A stretch of 64,000 nt of DNA from contig OY727094.1 of assembly GCA_963402885.1 (NCBI GenBank), positions 35,094,501 through 35,158,500 on the forward strand, in the 5' to 3' direction. Positions 48,384 through 58,798 of this stretch are shown piece by piece; position 1 is the first letter of the stretch; each line of letters starts with the position of its first letter. Origin of the DNA: Antedon bifida (Eukaryota; Echinodermata; Crinoidea; Comatulida; Antedonidae). The notes below the pieces were generated by a model. The model made no database searches and was not told the DNA's origin. It was given only the letters and a program-made list of their open reading frames with translations. Both the position numbers and the translations under genes were made by a program.

Positions 48384-51300
48384 ATGTTATGTATGTTTTG
48401 TAATAAGTGTTTAAGGGTAAACGACACACAAATCAACTGCGCTATTTGTAACATGCCCGCCCACTCAATTTGTTCTCCAACATCTCAACCAAATAGACAT
48501 ATCCCAAACGATTTTTATTGCTATAAGTGTCTCAGTGAAATATTTCCTTTCAATCACATAATCGAGGAAGACGAATTCAAACACGAAGTAAATCAACTTA
48601 AAAATGATCACATCATAAATTTCTTAAAGCTCCAAAATTTAAAAATTAATCCATTTGAAATAAACAACGATACTGACTATGATAATGATACAACAAACTC
48701 CAACGAAAAATGTGAATACTATCTAAGCGATACATTCAATGCCAAAACAAGTAACATAGATAACAATCTAAGTATAATACATATGAATTCCCGCAGTCTA
48801 ACTAAAAACATAAACTCTATAACAAATTATCTTCATACATTAAACCATAAATTCTCAATCATCGCCTTCAGTGAAACATGGTTTGACAATAATAATACTC
48901 CCCCTCCCCTCACTCATATCAATGGCTATACTACTGTACAATCCGATCGCCTGCACGGTAAAGGTGGAGGTGTTGCCTTTTACATTTCAAACGAATTAAA
49001 TTATAAAGTTAGAAATGACATAAGCCTACCATCTAGCCCAACATATGAATCTCTTTTTATAGAAGTCGATACGAAACCAAAAAACAGTATAGTAGGCATT
49101 GTATATAGACCACCAAGTAGCCCCACCCATCCATTCCTTGATAACCTCTCCAAATCTATAGACACTCTAAATAAAGAAAACAAGTATTCATTTATTTGTG
49201 GTGACTTCAATCTCGATCTTATGAAGCACAATATACATGGTCCCACAAACGAATTTCTAAACATTATGTACTCAGCTTCCTTCTACCCCCTTATTGACAA
49301 GCCAACTAGAATCACAACTAAATCGTCTACCCTAATCGACAATATTTTTTCAAACGTCCTCGACCAACAAATCACCCCAGGCATCCTTTACAATGACATT
49401 ACCGATCATTTTCCAGTTTTCCAAATACTAAAAAACTCCCACCAACCAAATAGTAAAAAACAAAACATCACAAAAGAAAATTACTATTCTAGGAAAATCA
49501 ACGAAAAATCTATTGCATCATTGGGAGTCGATTTGATTTCCACAAATTGGAATGAGGTGTACCGTAGTGATTCTGCTAACGAATCATATGATATTTTTTT
49601 TGACAAATTTTCCTCACTATATAATGCAAACCTGCCTATGACCAAAAAGAAAATTAACAATCGGAAACTAAACAAACCTTGGATTACAACAGGAATAATA
49701 AAATCAATTAAAACTCGAAATAAACTATATAAAAAATACATCAAATTACCTAATATAACTAATAAAACCAATTATGTTACATATCGAAACAAACTCACTA
49801 GATTGATCAAGGTATCTTGCAAACAGCATTTTGCTAACAAATTTAACAATTATAAAAGTAATATAAAAAAAACTTGGCAAACAATAAACAATATTCTTGG
49901 CAAAAACATCCACAAAAAAACCCCTAGTTTCTTCTTACATAATAACACTAAATTCACTGATCCTCTAGTCATTGCATCCAAATTTAACCATTACTTTGCA
50001 GAAATCGGCCCAAACCTCGCTTCTAATATTCATGCTCACTCTGGTAACTTTTCAGACTATCTTAAGAACCCAATTAAGAACTCAATCTTTTTCTCTCCTA
50101 CATCTTGTAAAGAAATTCTTGAAATCACTTCCAAATTTAAAAACGGAAAAAGCCCCGGTCCTGATGACATCGATCCCAAAGTTATCAAAGATATTGCTCC
50201 TTTCATTATCAAACCCCTCTCCCATATTTTCAATCTTTCTTTGTCTTCTGGTACATTCCCGTCATCTCTTAAAACTGCCAAAGTCATTCCAATCTTCAAA
50301 AAGGACGATCCCCATTATTTTGCCAACTACCGCCCAATATCTTTATTATCTTGTTTTTCTAAAATTCTTGAACGGCTAATTTATAACAGACTCTACAACT
50401 TCCTCTCTTCTCACAACATTCTTCAAAGCAATCAATACGGCTTCAGGCCTAATCATTCTACTGAATTTGCACTTTTAGATACCCAAAACACAATTTCTTC
50501 CGCTTTGTCTAAAAACTACCACACCATTGGCTTATTTCTTGATCTGTCTAAGGCATTCGATACAATTGACCATACAATCCTCCTATCAAAACTTAAATAT
50601 TATGGCATCCGAGGCATACCACTTTCTCTTCTTACGAACTACCTGAATAATAGAACGCAATTTACTTCCTATAACTCCCACTTTTCTGAACTTCTTCCTG
50701 TTACATGCGGCGTTCCTCAAGGATCCATTCTGGGCCCCCTTCTCTTCTTAATCTATGTTAATGACTTAATTCATGCTTCAAACTCTTTTTCATATGTTCA
50801 ATTTGCTGATGATACCAATATCTTCCTTTCCCATCCTGATTTCAACACTCTTACAAGAACCTTCAACAATGAAATCAGCAATGTTTCAAACTGGTTCAAA
50901 CTAAATAAGTTATCCCTTAACATCAGTAAAACAAACTACATTCACTTCTCCACTAACAAAAAAACTAATAACAATCCGAATGCAAATATATACATCGATC
51001 ACACCCCTATCAAACAAGTTGAAAGCACATCATTTCTTGGCGTTCAAATAGACAACAAATTAAACTGGAAGCTTCATATAGCTAAAATCTCCAATAATAT
51101 CTCCAAAACCATTGGTGTACTAAATAAACTGAAATCTACATTACCTCCTAAAATCATCACTTCTTTGTACAACACACTCATCTTGCCTCACCTCTTCTAT
51201 TGTAACACTGTCTGGGCAGCAACAGATTCAAAGCATCAAACTCTTTGTCCATGGCTTAGTACTGAAACAACTAAACTTGACAGACTATTCAAACTCCAAA

Positions 51301-51677
51301 AGAAGGCAGTCCGTATATGTACCCAATCAAATTATCTCTCTCATACTAAACCACTTTTCCATGATCTAAACACCCTAAATATCTTTGACATAAACAAATT
51401 ACAGACAGCCCTTTTCATGTATCGACTTTCCAATAACACACTTCCTAATACCTTAAAAAGATTTTTTCAAAAAAATAACGAGCTTCACAAATATAATACC
51501 CGAAATTCAAACAAATACGTCCAATCTAACCTAAATCGAAACTCTTCCCGAAATTCAATTATCCACACAGGCCCCTTAATATGGAACTCCCTTAACAAGT
51601 CTTTATTTGATTATAGTTTCATCATATTTAAATCAAAATACAAAAAATACCTAATATCAAAATACAAACCAACTTAA
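48384..51677 (+). CDS. LINE (CR1/L2-like) ORF2: PHD-like finger, endonuclease, reverse transcriptase
   Basis: 1097 codons with no internal stop. Residues 6-49 match a C4HC3 PHD-type finger (C6, C9, C19, C22, H27, C30, C46, C49). About 130-350 is an APE-type endonuclease (IHMNSRSL, FSETWF, GIVYRPPSS, CGDFNLDL, TDHFPVF). About 590-860 is the reverse transcriptase (KSPGPDDI, YRPISLLSCFSKILE, YGFRPNHST, LFLDLSKAFDTIDH, VPQGSILGPLLF, FADDTNIF). The C-terminal part has the usual QKKAVRIC and GPLIWNSL segments. It makes cDNA at a nicked target. The full-length frame suggests recent activity. It sits inside the 45-bp minisatellite. No separate ORF1 was found. Confidence 0.93.
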   Translation: MLCMFCNKCLRVNDTQINCAICNMPAHSICSPTSQPNRHIPNDFYCYKCLSEIFPFNHIIEEDEFKHEVNQLKNDHIINFLKLQNLKINPFEINNDTDYDNDTTNSNEKCEYYLSDTFNAKTSNIDNNLSIIHMNSRSLTKNINSITNYLHTLNHKFSIIAFSETWFDNNNTPPPLTHINGYTTVQSDRLHGKGGGVAFYISNELNYKVRNDISLPSSPTYESLFIEVDTKPKNSIVGIVYRPPSSPTHPFLDNLSKSIDTLNKENKYSFICGDFNLDLMKHNIHGPTNEFLNIMYSASFYPLIDKPTRITTKSSTLIDNIFSNVLDQQITPGILYNDITDHFPVFQILKNSHQPNSKKQNITKENYYSRKINEKSIASLGVDLISTNWNEVYRSDSANESYDIFFDKFSSLYNANLPMTKKKINNRKLNKPWITTGIIKSIKTRNKLYKKYIKLPNITNKTNYVTYRNKLTRLIKVSCKQHFANKFNNYKSNIKKTWQTINNILGKNIHKKTPSFFLHNNTKFTDPLVIASKFNHYFAEIGPNLASNIHAHSGNFSDYLKNPIKNSIFFSPTSCKEILEITSKFKNGKSPGPDDIDPKVIKDIAPFIIKPLSHIFNLSLSSGTFPSSLKTAKVIPIFKKDDPHYFANYRPISLLSCFSKILERLIYNRLYNFLSSHNILQSNQYGFRPNHSTEFALLDTQNTISSALSKNYHTIGLFLDLSKAFDTIDHTILLSKLKYYGIRGIPLSLLTNYLNNRTQFTSYNSHFSELLPVTCGVPQGSILGPLLFLIYVNDLIHASNSFSYVQFADDTNIFLSHPDFNTLTRTFNNEISNVSNWFKLNKLSLNISKTNYIHFSTNKKTNNNPNANIYIDHTPIKQVESTSFLGVQIDNKLNWKLHIAKISNNISKTIGVLNKLKSTLPPKIITSLYNTLILPHLFYCNTVWAATDSKHQTLCPWLSTETTKLDRLFKLQKKAVRICTQSNYLSHTKPLFHDLNTLNIFDINKLQTALFMYRLSNNTLPNTLKRFFQKNNELHKYNTRNSNKYVQSNLNRNSSRNSIIHTGPLIWNSLNKSLFDYSFIIFKSKYKKYLISKYKPT

Positions 51678-52000
51678 TATTTCACCTAAATTTTGACCTA
51701 TTTCAAACACCTCTTTTACCCTTATTTTTTTATTTTTTTGTTTGTTTGTCTTGTCTTCGTCCATACTTTGTCTCTTGCGTAGTGTATGTACCGTCTGTAA
51801 CCCCTGTTTGTCTCTGTCTATGAACATTGATCCAAATTTTTTTATATAACTTTTTTCCTGGTGGAACCTGTCGTAAAGCTCTTTGAGCTTATTTGTGTTT
51901 TCTCCAGATACAATGCATTTATATTAACTTGATTCATATTTTGTCAACATATTTTGAAATTTGCTTTGTATAAATAAAATGAATGAATGAATGAATGAAT
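51678..52000 (+). mobile_element. LINE 3' UTR and (GAAT)n tail
   Basis: Follows the ORF stop and ends AATAAAATGAATGAATGAATG, a polyadenylation-like signal running into a GAAT repeat, as in L2/CR1-type elements. The next base begins a 45-bp repeat unit, which fixes the 3' insertion point. Confidence 0.85.
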
Positions 52001-54964
52001 GTAGTAACGCGTTGCACCATTGACAATCCTAAAAGAGTCGGCTTTGTAGTAACGCGTTGCACCATTGACAATCTTAAAAGAGTCGGCTTTGTAGTAATGC
52101 GTTGCAACATTGACAATCCTAAAAGAGTCGGCTTTGTAGTAAATGCGTTGAACCATTGACAATCTTAAAAGAGTCGGCTTTGTAGTAATGCGTTGCACCA
52201 TTGACAATCTTAAAAGAGTCGGCTTTGTAGTAATGCGTTGCACCATTGGCAATCTTAAAAGAGTCGGCTTTGTAGTAAATGCGTTGCACCATTGACAATC
52301 TTAAAAGAGTCGGCTTTGTAGTAATGCGTTGAACCATTGACAATCTTAAAAGAGTCGGCTTTGTAGTAATGCGTTGAACCATTGGCAATCTTAAAAGAGT
52401 CGGCTTTGTAGTAATGCGTTGCACCATTGACAATCTTAAAAGAGTCGGCTTTGTAGTAATGCGTTGCACCATTGACAATCTTAAAACAGTCGGCGTTGTA
52501 GTAATGCGTTGAACCATTGGCAATCTTAAAAGAGTCGGCTTTGTAGTAAATGCGTTGCAACATTGACAATCCTAAAAGAGTCGGCTTTGTAGTAATGCGT
52601 TGAACCATTGACAATCTTAAAAGAGTCGGCTTTGTAGTAATGCGTTGCACCATTGACAATCTTAAAACAGTCGGCGTTGTAGTAATGCGTTGCACCATTG
52701 ACAATCTTAAAAGAGTCGGCTTTGTAGTAATGCGTTGCAACATTGACAATCTTAAAAGAGTCGGCTTTGTAGTAAATGCGTTGAACCATTGACAATCTTA
52801 AAAGAGTCGGCTTTGTAGTAATGCGTTGCACCATTGGCAATCTTAAAAGAGTCGGCTTTGTAGTAAATGCGTTGAACCATTGACAATCTTAAAAGAGTCG
52901 GCTTTGTAGTAATGCGTTGAACCATTGACAATCTTAAAAGAGTCGGCTTTGTAGTAATGCGTTGCACCATTGGCAATCTTAAAAGAGTCGGCTTTGTAGT
53001 AAATGCGTTGCACCATTGACAATCTTAAAAGAGTCGGCTTTGTAGTAATGCGTTGAACCATTGACAATCTTAAAAGAGTCGGCTTTGTAGTAATGCGTTG
53101 CACCATTGGCAATCTTAAAAGAGTCGGCTTTGTAGTAAATGCGTTGCAACATTGACAATCCTAAAAGAGTCTGCTTTGTAGTAACGCGTTGCACCATTGA
53201 CAATCCTAAAAGAGTCGGCTTTGTAGTAATGCGTTGCAACATTGACAATCTTAAAAGAGTCGGCTTTGTAGTAATGCGTTGCACCATTGACAATCTTAAA
53301 AGAGTCGGCTTTGTAGTAATGCGTTGCACCATTGACAATCTTAAAAGAGTCGGCTTTGTAGTAATGCGTTGCACCATTGACAATCTTAAAACAGTCGGCT
53401 TTGTAGTAATGCGTTGAACCATTGACAATCTTAAAAGAGTCGGCTTTGTAGTAATGCGTTGAACCATTGACAATCTTAAAACAGTCGGCTTTGTAGTAAT
53501 GCGTTGCACCATTGACAATCTTAAAAGAGTCGGCTTTGTAGTAAATGCGTTGCACCATTGACAATCTTAAAAGAGTCGGCTTTGTAGTAAATGCGTTGCA
53601 CCATTGACAATCCTAAAAGAGTCTGCTTTGTAGTAACGCGTTGCACCATTGACAATCTTAAAAGAGTCGGCTTTGTAGTAATGCGTTGAACCATTGACAA
53701 TCTTAAAAGAGTCGGCTTTGTAGTAATGCGTTGCACCATTGACAATCCTAAAAGAGTCTGCTTTGTAGTAACGCGTTGCACCATTGACAATCCTAAAAGA
53801 GTCGGCGTTGTAGTAATGCGTTGCACCATTGACAATCTTAAAAGAGTCGGCTTTGTAGTAATGCGTTGCACCATTGACAATCCTAAAAGAGTCTGCTTTG
53901 TAGTAACGCGTTGCACCATTGACAATCCTAAAAGAGTCTGCTTTGTAGTAACGCGTTGCACCATTGACAATCCTAAAAGAGTCTGCTTTGTAGTAACGCG
54001 TTGCACCATTGACAATCCTAAAAGAGTCGGCTTTGTAGTAACGCGTTGCACCATTGACAATCCTAAAAGAGTCGGCTTTGTAGTAATGCGTTGCACCATT
54101 GACAATCTTAAAAGAGTCGGCTTTGTAGTAATGCGTTGCACCATTGACAATCTTAAAAGAGTCGGCTTTGTAGTAATGCGTTGAACCATTGACAATCTTA
54201 AAAGAGTCGGCTTTGTAGTAATGCGTTGCACCATTGACAATCTTAAAAGAGTCGGCTTTGTAGTAATGCGTTGAACCATTGGCAATCTTAAAAGAGTCGG
54301 CTTTGTAGTAATGCGTTGCACCATTGACAATCTTAAAAGAGTCGGCTTTGTAGTAATGCGTTGAACCATTGGCAATCTTAAAAGAGTCGGCTTTGTAGTA
54401 ATGCGTTGCACCATTGACAATCTTAAAAGAGTCGGCTTTGTAGTAATGCGTTGCACCATTGACAATCTTAAAACAGTCGGCGTTGTAGTAATGCGTTGAA
54501 CCATTGGCAATCTTAAAAGAGTCGGCTTTGTAGTAAATGCGTTGCACCATTGACAATCCTAAAAGAGTCGGCTTTGTAGTAATGCGTTGAACCATTGACA
54601 ATCTTAAAAGAGTCGGCTTTGTAGTAATGCGTTGCACCATTGACAATCTTAAAAGAGTCGGCTTTGTAGTAATGCGTTGCACCATTGACAATCTTAAAAC
54701 AGTCGGCGTTGTAGTAATGCGTTGAACCATTGGCAATCTTAAAAGAGTCGGCTTTGTAGTAAATGCGTTGCACCATTGACAATCCTAAAAGAGTCGGCTT
54801 TGTAGTAATGCGTTGAACCATTGACAATCTTAAAAGAGTCGGCTTTGTAGTAATGCGTTGCACCATTGACAATCTTAAAACAGTCGGCGTTGTAGTAATG
54901 CGTTGAACCATTGGCAATCTTAAAAGAGTCGGCTTTGTAGTAAATGCGTTGCAACATTGACAAT
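52001..54964. repeat. 45-bp minisatellite, right part (about 66 copies)
   Basis: Same unit as 44670-47061. A block of about five units with an extra A (GTAAATGCG, 46 bp) recurs several times, which breaks the frame regularly and produces the staggered minus-strand ORFs ending in HLLQSRLF. Higher-order duplication is evident, for example around 52270-52530, 54270-54530 and 54530-54750. Confidence 0.92.
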
Positions 54965-55749
54965 CAATGTTTATATTTCTATTTGTTTGCAACCTTTGGG
55001 CTCAACAACAAAAGAAGCTATCAATATCAACGTTATGGTGTTCTACTCAATTGTTTAACTTCATTGTTATAAGCTGTTCATACGTATCTAGACTATGAAC
55101 CCACGCCATGACTAACGCGTTTTAAAACTCACCTATGAAAAACAAATGTACTGGTTTAATGAACTGTGCCACAAGACGTTGCTGGGTATGGTAGATAATG
55201 TACGCCATTTATTTATTTATTTATTTATTTATTGACTTTTGACATTGGTACTGGTTTAATGAACTGTGTGAAATCAAATGACTTTTGACATTGGTCGAAC
55301 CAAATAAAACATACAATGTGAGCATTTTCTATAAAACAATTTTTTAATCAAATAATGGTCTATTATGTTTATTAATAACATTCTGACATTGTCTACAATT
55401 CAATGTATGAAATAGGTAATAGTGACATTACAATTGAGTAAGTTATTAAGGAACTCATTCACTCTTCCTGGTATAATAGGGAATAGTGACATTACAATTT
55501 AGTAAGTTATTAAGGAACTCATTCACTCTTCCTGGTATAATCTAAAGCTTCTCTGTTTGAGTGGGTTAGTCGAAGATGGCGTCTCGAAGGCAAAAATTCA
55601 TATTTTATTTAAAAAAAAAAGATTTGTGTAAAAACTAGCATGCTATCGAAGTTGCTAAATCAGTAAGAAGATAAGAAGGAAATTCGATAAAATTAAATTT
55701 ATTCAGATTGCAAAATAAGAATTTTGTTTTATTGTTTAACAGATTCATA
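54965..55749 (+). other. NLR-C upstream region
   Basis: Contains an (ATTT)n tract near 55210, a doubled TTTAATGAACTGTG segment and a tandem duplication of about 65 bp (55413-55541, AATAGTGACATTACAATT repeated). A TTGTTTAACAG acceptor at 55742 precedes the start codon. It lacks the E-box repeats that stand before NLR-A and NLR-B. Confidence 0.55.
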
Positions 55750-56260
55750 ATGGATGGAAAAGATGTAAAATTCCAAACATTTCTGGGAGAACTAAGTGAA
55801 CACTATTCTGGTGTAAAGATGCGATGGCTGAGAATGCTTCTATTTGGTATTTTACCCATTGGAACTCTTGATGAAAAATCAGCCCTAGATTTATTTAACC
55901 AACTGACTGAACGTGGATTGATTTCCAAAACTGATTTGAAGCTGTTGTCGGACATTGCTGAAGTAACCGAGAGGGCCTTAGCAACAGAACGCATAGACAA
56001 ATATAAGAACACTATCCAAAGTAGCGATACAGCAGGTGTAGGATTAACAGCATATCGCAGAGCAATGTTTAATGTTCTAACTAACACTGACAACGACGAT
56101 TTGATGAAGGTTATTGGTTTCTACACATTGAGTGACTACAACTATGACAATATATGGGATGTTGTATATCACATTGAGAAAGCCGGACGCTTGAAATCAC
56201 AAAACGACCGTGACACTTTTGCAAAGCTTATAAACCAACATGCACAAAGTTTTCTAAAAG
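55750..56260 (+). CDS. NLR-C exon 1: tandem death effector domains (different from A/B)
   Basis: ATG at 55750 (MDGKDVKFQTFLGELSEHYS), donor CTAAAAG|GTAGAT, phase 1, 511 nt. Residues about 5-75 form a clear DED (FLGELSEHYSG, LDLFNQLTERGLISKTDLKL). A second DED-like module follows at about 100-165 (AMFNVLTNTDNDDLMKVIGF, IEKAGRLKSQNDRDTFAKLI). The sequence is unrelated at the surface level to exon 2 of NLR-A/B although the fold plan, length and phase match. The unspliced frame would stop 26 bases past the donor. Confidence 0.75.
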
Positions 56261-56339
56261 GTAGATCGCCACATTATTATGCATAATACACTTACTTGAG
56301 ATCATTTAAATAGAACCTAATTTAATTACGTAATTTTGA

Positions 56340-56395
56340 AATGTGTATTTAACTATATTTCTCATTCTCACAGATTTCCTCATCTTTATTAAACA
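56340..56395 (+). mobile_element. SINE tail fragment in NLR-C intron 1
   Basis: TTTCTCATTCTCACAGATTTC followed by CTCATCTTTAT matches the SINE tail start; the remainder is lost. Confidence 0.5.
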
Positions 56396-56439
56396 ATAAA
56401 CAAAATAACATAAAAAAAAGTCCGATTCCGAATAAAAAT

Positions 56440-56692
56440 ATATAATATATATATATACACAGTAGGCAACGAACATTAATTCTAAACCGCCCGGTGATAT
56501 ATACTGAAATTTAATTAATTAATTTGAAACGATAAAGATGAGGAAATCTGTGAGAATGAGAAAAAGTCGCCCCAACCGAGACTCGAACTCGGACCGCCTG
56601 CTTGATATGCAGATGTCCTAACCATTAGACCACTGGGGCTTTCATGGTATTGTTCGAACTCGATTGGATAGCGACTCTTTAACATTCTCGGC
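56440..56692 (-). mobile_element. tRNA-derived SINE, copy 2, in NLR-C intron 1
   Basis: Minus-strand copy with leader (AAAGAGTCGCTATCCAATCG), tRNA-like head at 56568-56639 and tail ending in TA repeats. It is better preserved than copy 1. Confidence 0.75.
56568..56639 (-). tRNA. tRNA-like SINE head, well-paired, anticodon position ATC
   Basis: Acceptor GCCCCAG/TTGGGGC pairs over all seven positions (one G-T). D arm GTCT-AATGGTTA-GGAC, anticodon loop ATATCAA, T arm CCGAG-TTCGAGT-CTCGG, discriminator G. The B-box-like GTTCGAGTC is intact. The body is tRNA-Glu-like with ATC in the anticodon position. It lies within a SINE, so a functional tRNA is unlikely but not excluded. Confidence 0.55.
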
Positions 56693-56817
56693 GTGGTACG
56701 GCGGAACAGCACTAGTCCTCAGTTGTACACACGCGCAACAGAGATCAAATTGATACGCCCTCATCTTACAGTATTTTTATTCACGAGGCGGGATCTCCGA
56801 AGAGATACTTTTATATA

Positions 56818-56985
56818 TATAAACACAGTAGGCAACGAACATTAATTCTAAACCGCCCGGTGATATATACTGAAATTTAATTAATTAATTTGAAACGATA
56901 TATATATATATATATATATTTAGAATTAATGTTCATTGCCTGATGAGTTTATATATATATATATATATATTTGAATTATTTGATG
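56818..56985. mobile_element. Two SINE tail fragments in opposite orientation
   Basis: A minus-strand tail (about 56825-56900: AACATTAATTCTAAACCGCC) meets a plus-strand tail (about 56920-56960: TTTAGAATTAATGTTCATTG) across a (TA)n stretch. Confidence 0.6.
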
Positions 56986-57037
56986 TATAGAACATTCATT
57001 GTAAATTCAGGTTTTTTATTTATATTTATTAAAACAG

Positions 57038-57106
57038 GTCAAGTGACAATAAGTAGTAGGCCTAATGAAGAACAAGGAATGCGAAAAGAGGTTAAATCAG
57101 AAACAG
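57038..57106 (+). CDS. NLR-C exon 2: single linker micro-exon
   Basis: 69 nt between AAAACAG and CAG|GTTAG, phase 1. It is homologous to the micro-exons of NLR-A/B (NEEQGMRKEVKSET). Relative to exon 5 of NLR-A it carries an in-frame GGCCTA insertion (adds Arg-Pro: SSRPNEEQG). NLR-C has one such exon where A and B have three. Confidence 0.75.
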
Positions 57107-57740
57107 GTTAGTTGCTTTCAGAATAATAATATTTAAACAAAATTCTTTTTGATGTTTAATTCCAATCCTGACCACATGTAGAACGATATATAATTAGGAA
57201 GCTTCATTATTTTAAAAACGAAATGTTGTTAACATCATAATAAGTAAGACTTGTATTACACATGTTATTATTCTTTGAGATGCAATAAGCTTAATTCTAA
57301 TCCGCATTACAAAGTTTGTTTACTGAATACAAATATAGGATTTTCAGAGTAAATATGTATGTTTTATTAGTATTTTAATACACTAACACTCGACCGCACG
57401 GTGTACGGCTCTGAAAATGTTTATTTTTCTGTTTGCTGCCCTCTGTTGAGCATATTTCGACAACCCCTGATGGATTAAAAAGTGTGTTTGCCGCCCTCTA
57501 TAATTCCGCCTATACTTATACAATCAATGGAAAAACGAAGTTTCTGTAACAACAAAACATTCTTGCATTAACAACAATCATGATATTATCTAGCCCTGAA
57601 AAAACATAAATAAATAGTTTAATTTAGTAAAAATAATGCCTAATGGATCAATTGATAATCGGCAATGTAATAATATTAATAATGTTTTCCAAATAAAATA
57701 TATTCAGAAAAGATAGAAGTAGTTATTTTTCCTTAAACAG
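57107..57740 (+). other. NLR-C intron 2
   Basis: Partly alignable with the start of the long introns of A and B. It includes two TTTGC(C/T)GCCCTCT motifs (about 57435 and 57488). No exon other than those listed. Confidence 0.55.
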
Positions 57741-57875
57741 ATGAGGAAGTGTCGACGACTCTTAAAGAAGAACAAGGAAAGCGAAGAGAATATAATGACT
57801 CCGCCTCACGACGAAACAGAAAATCTTGGTTTGTTATCACTCTCGAAAGATTGGGCTTGAAAACTTCAGATTCAA
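57741..57875 (+). CDS. NLR-C exon 3: 45-residue linker exon
   Basis: 135 nt between CTTAAACAG and TTCAA|GTGAGT, phase 1 at both ends. It encodes DEEVSTTLKEEQGKRREYND then a basic stretch and FVITLERLGLKTSDS. I saw no counterpart in NLR-A or NLR-B. Including it, the NLR-C model is 2718 nt (906 codons with the stop). Confidence 0.65.
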
Positions 57876-58368
57876 GTGAGTTACTTTAGTTATGTCGTAT
57901 GCATTACATAATAATATGGTATTTAAAATTAATAATAGCACAAAAAAAAGATCTCCTATTCAGAAAGTATATTAAGTAAAACTTAGTTTGATGGGTTTAG
58001 ATAGATATAATTTATGTTTGAAGAAATGTTTATCAAACAAAATCACATCGTCTTACTTTAATTTTGCTCATTTAATCATAATTAATTTGAAAATAAAATG
58101 TATTCATAAAATAATTGATAAGATTTTGTAATCAAATTCAAATTAATAGTAATTGACCGTAATATATATATTTTATTTGCCGCCCTCTATAATCCCCTTT
58201 ACTGTACAGATTAATTAGGGCCTATAACGCACAAGTGTATGTCATTTGGCATACAATATTGTGGACGATCATTAATTAATTTAATTATGACGTAGATAAT
58301 TGTGAGTTTAGTTTCAATCATAAACGTCCTCCGCAATAATTAATGGCCTTTTAACCTAATAACTTAAA

Positions 58369-58422
58369 TACACGACAGCAATAACAATAATATATTATAT
58401 TATTGTTATTGTTGTCGTGTAT
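58369..58422. repeat. Near-perfect 54-nt inverted repeat (hairpin)
   Basis: TACACGACAGCAATAACAAT and its complement (ATTGTTATTGTTGTCGTGTA) face each other around a short TA-rich centre, with one mismatch in about 26 bp. Absent from NLR-A and NLR-B introns. Could be a tiny MITE remnant or a structured RNA; no further evidence. Confidence 0.6.
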
Positions 58423-58798
58423 AAGCAAAAGTTGTATTATACTGATATACCTGAAAAATATTTAATTTAATTCTTATACTACAATTAAATTTTTAATTCA
58501 CCGTCTCACAACCGCTAATGTGAAACCCTTAATGTAGAAAATCCGCTTTACCTCCAGCTAACGTAGAAACACAGCTTATGTAGTAAATACAAAATCAACA
58601 CCACCAGCGCGCTCGACATATGAGGTTTACTACTAAAGCGGTGGATTGCTACATAACGGCTACAATCAATCAGTTCTGGCGACCCAGTCGTTTCACTTTT
58701 CTTCCTTTTTGATTGATAATATATTGAGTTTTTCGCCCTCTATATAATTTACTTGGGTGTACTTCGGCTCTATTTTAACCACTACACAATTTGTATTA

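Noticed and set aside
52001..54964. Telomeric or centromeric satellite
   Set aside because: Only local arrays of 2-3 kb between genes; no telomere repeat and no evidence of megabase-scale arrays in this window.
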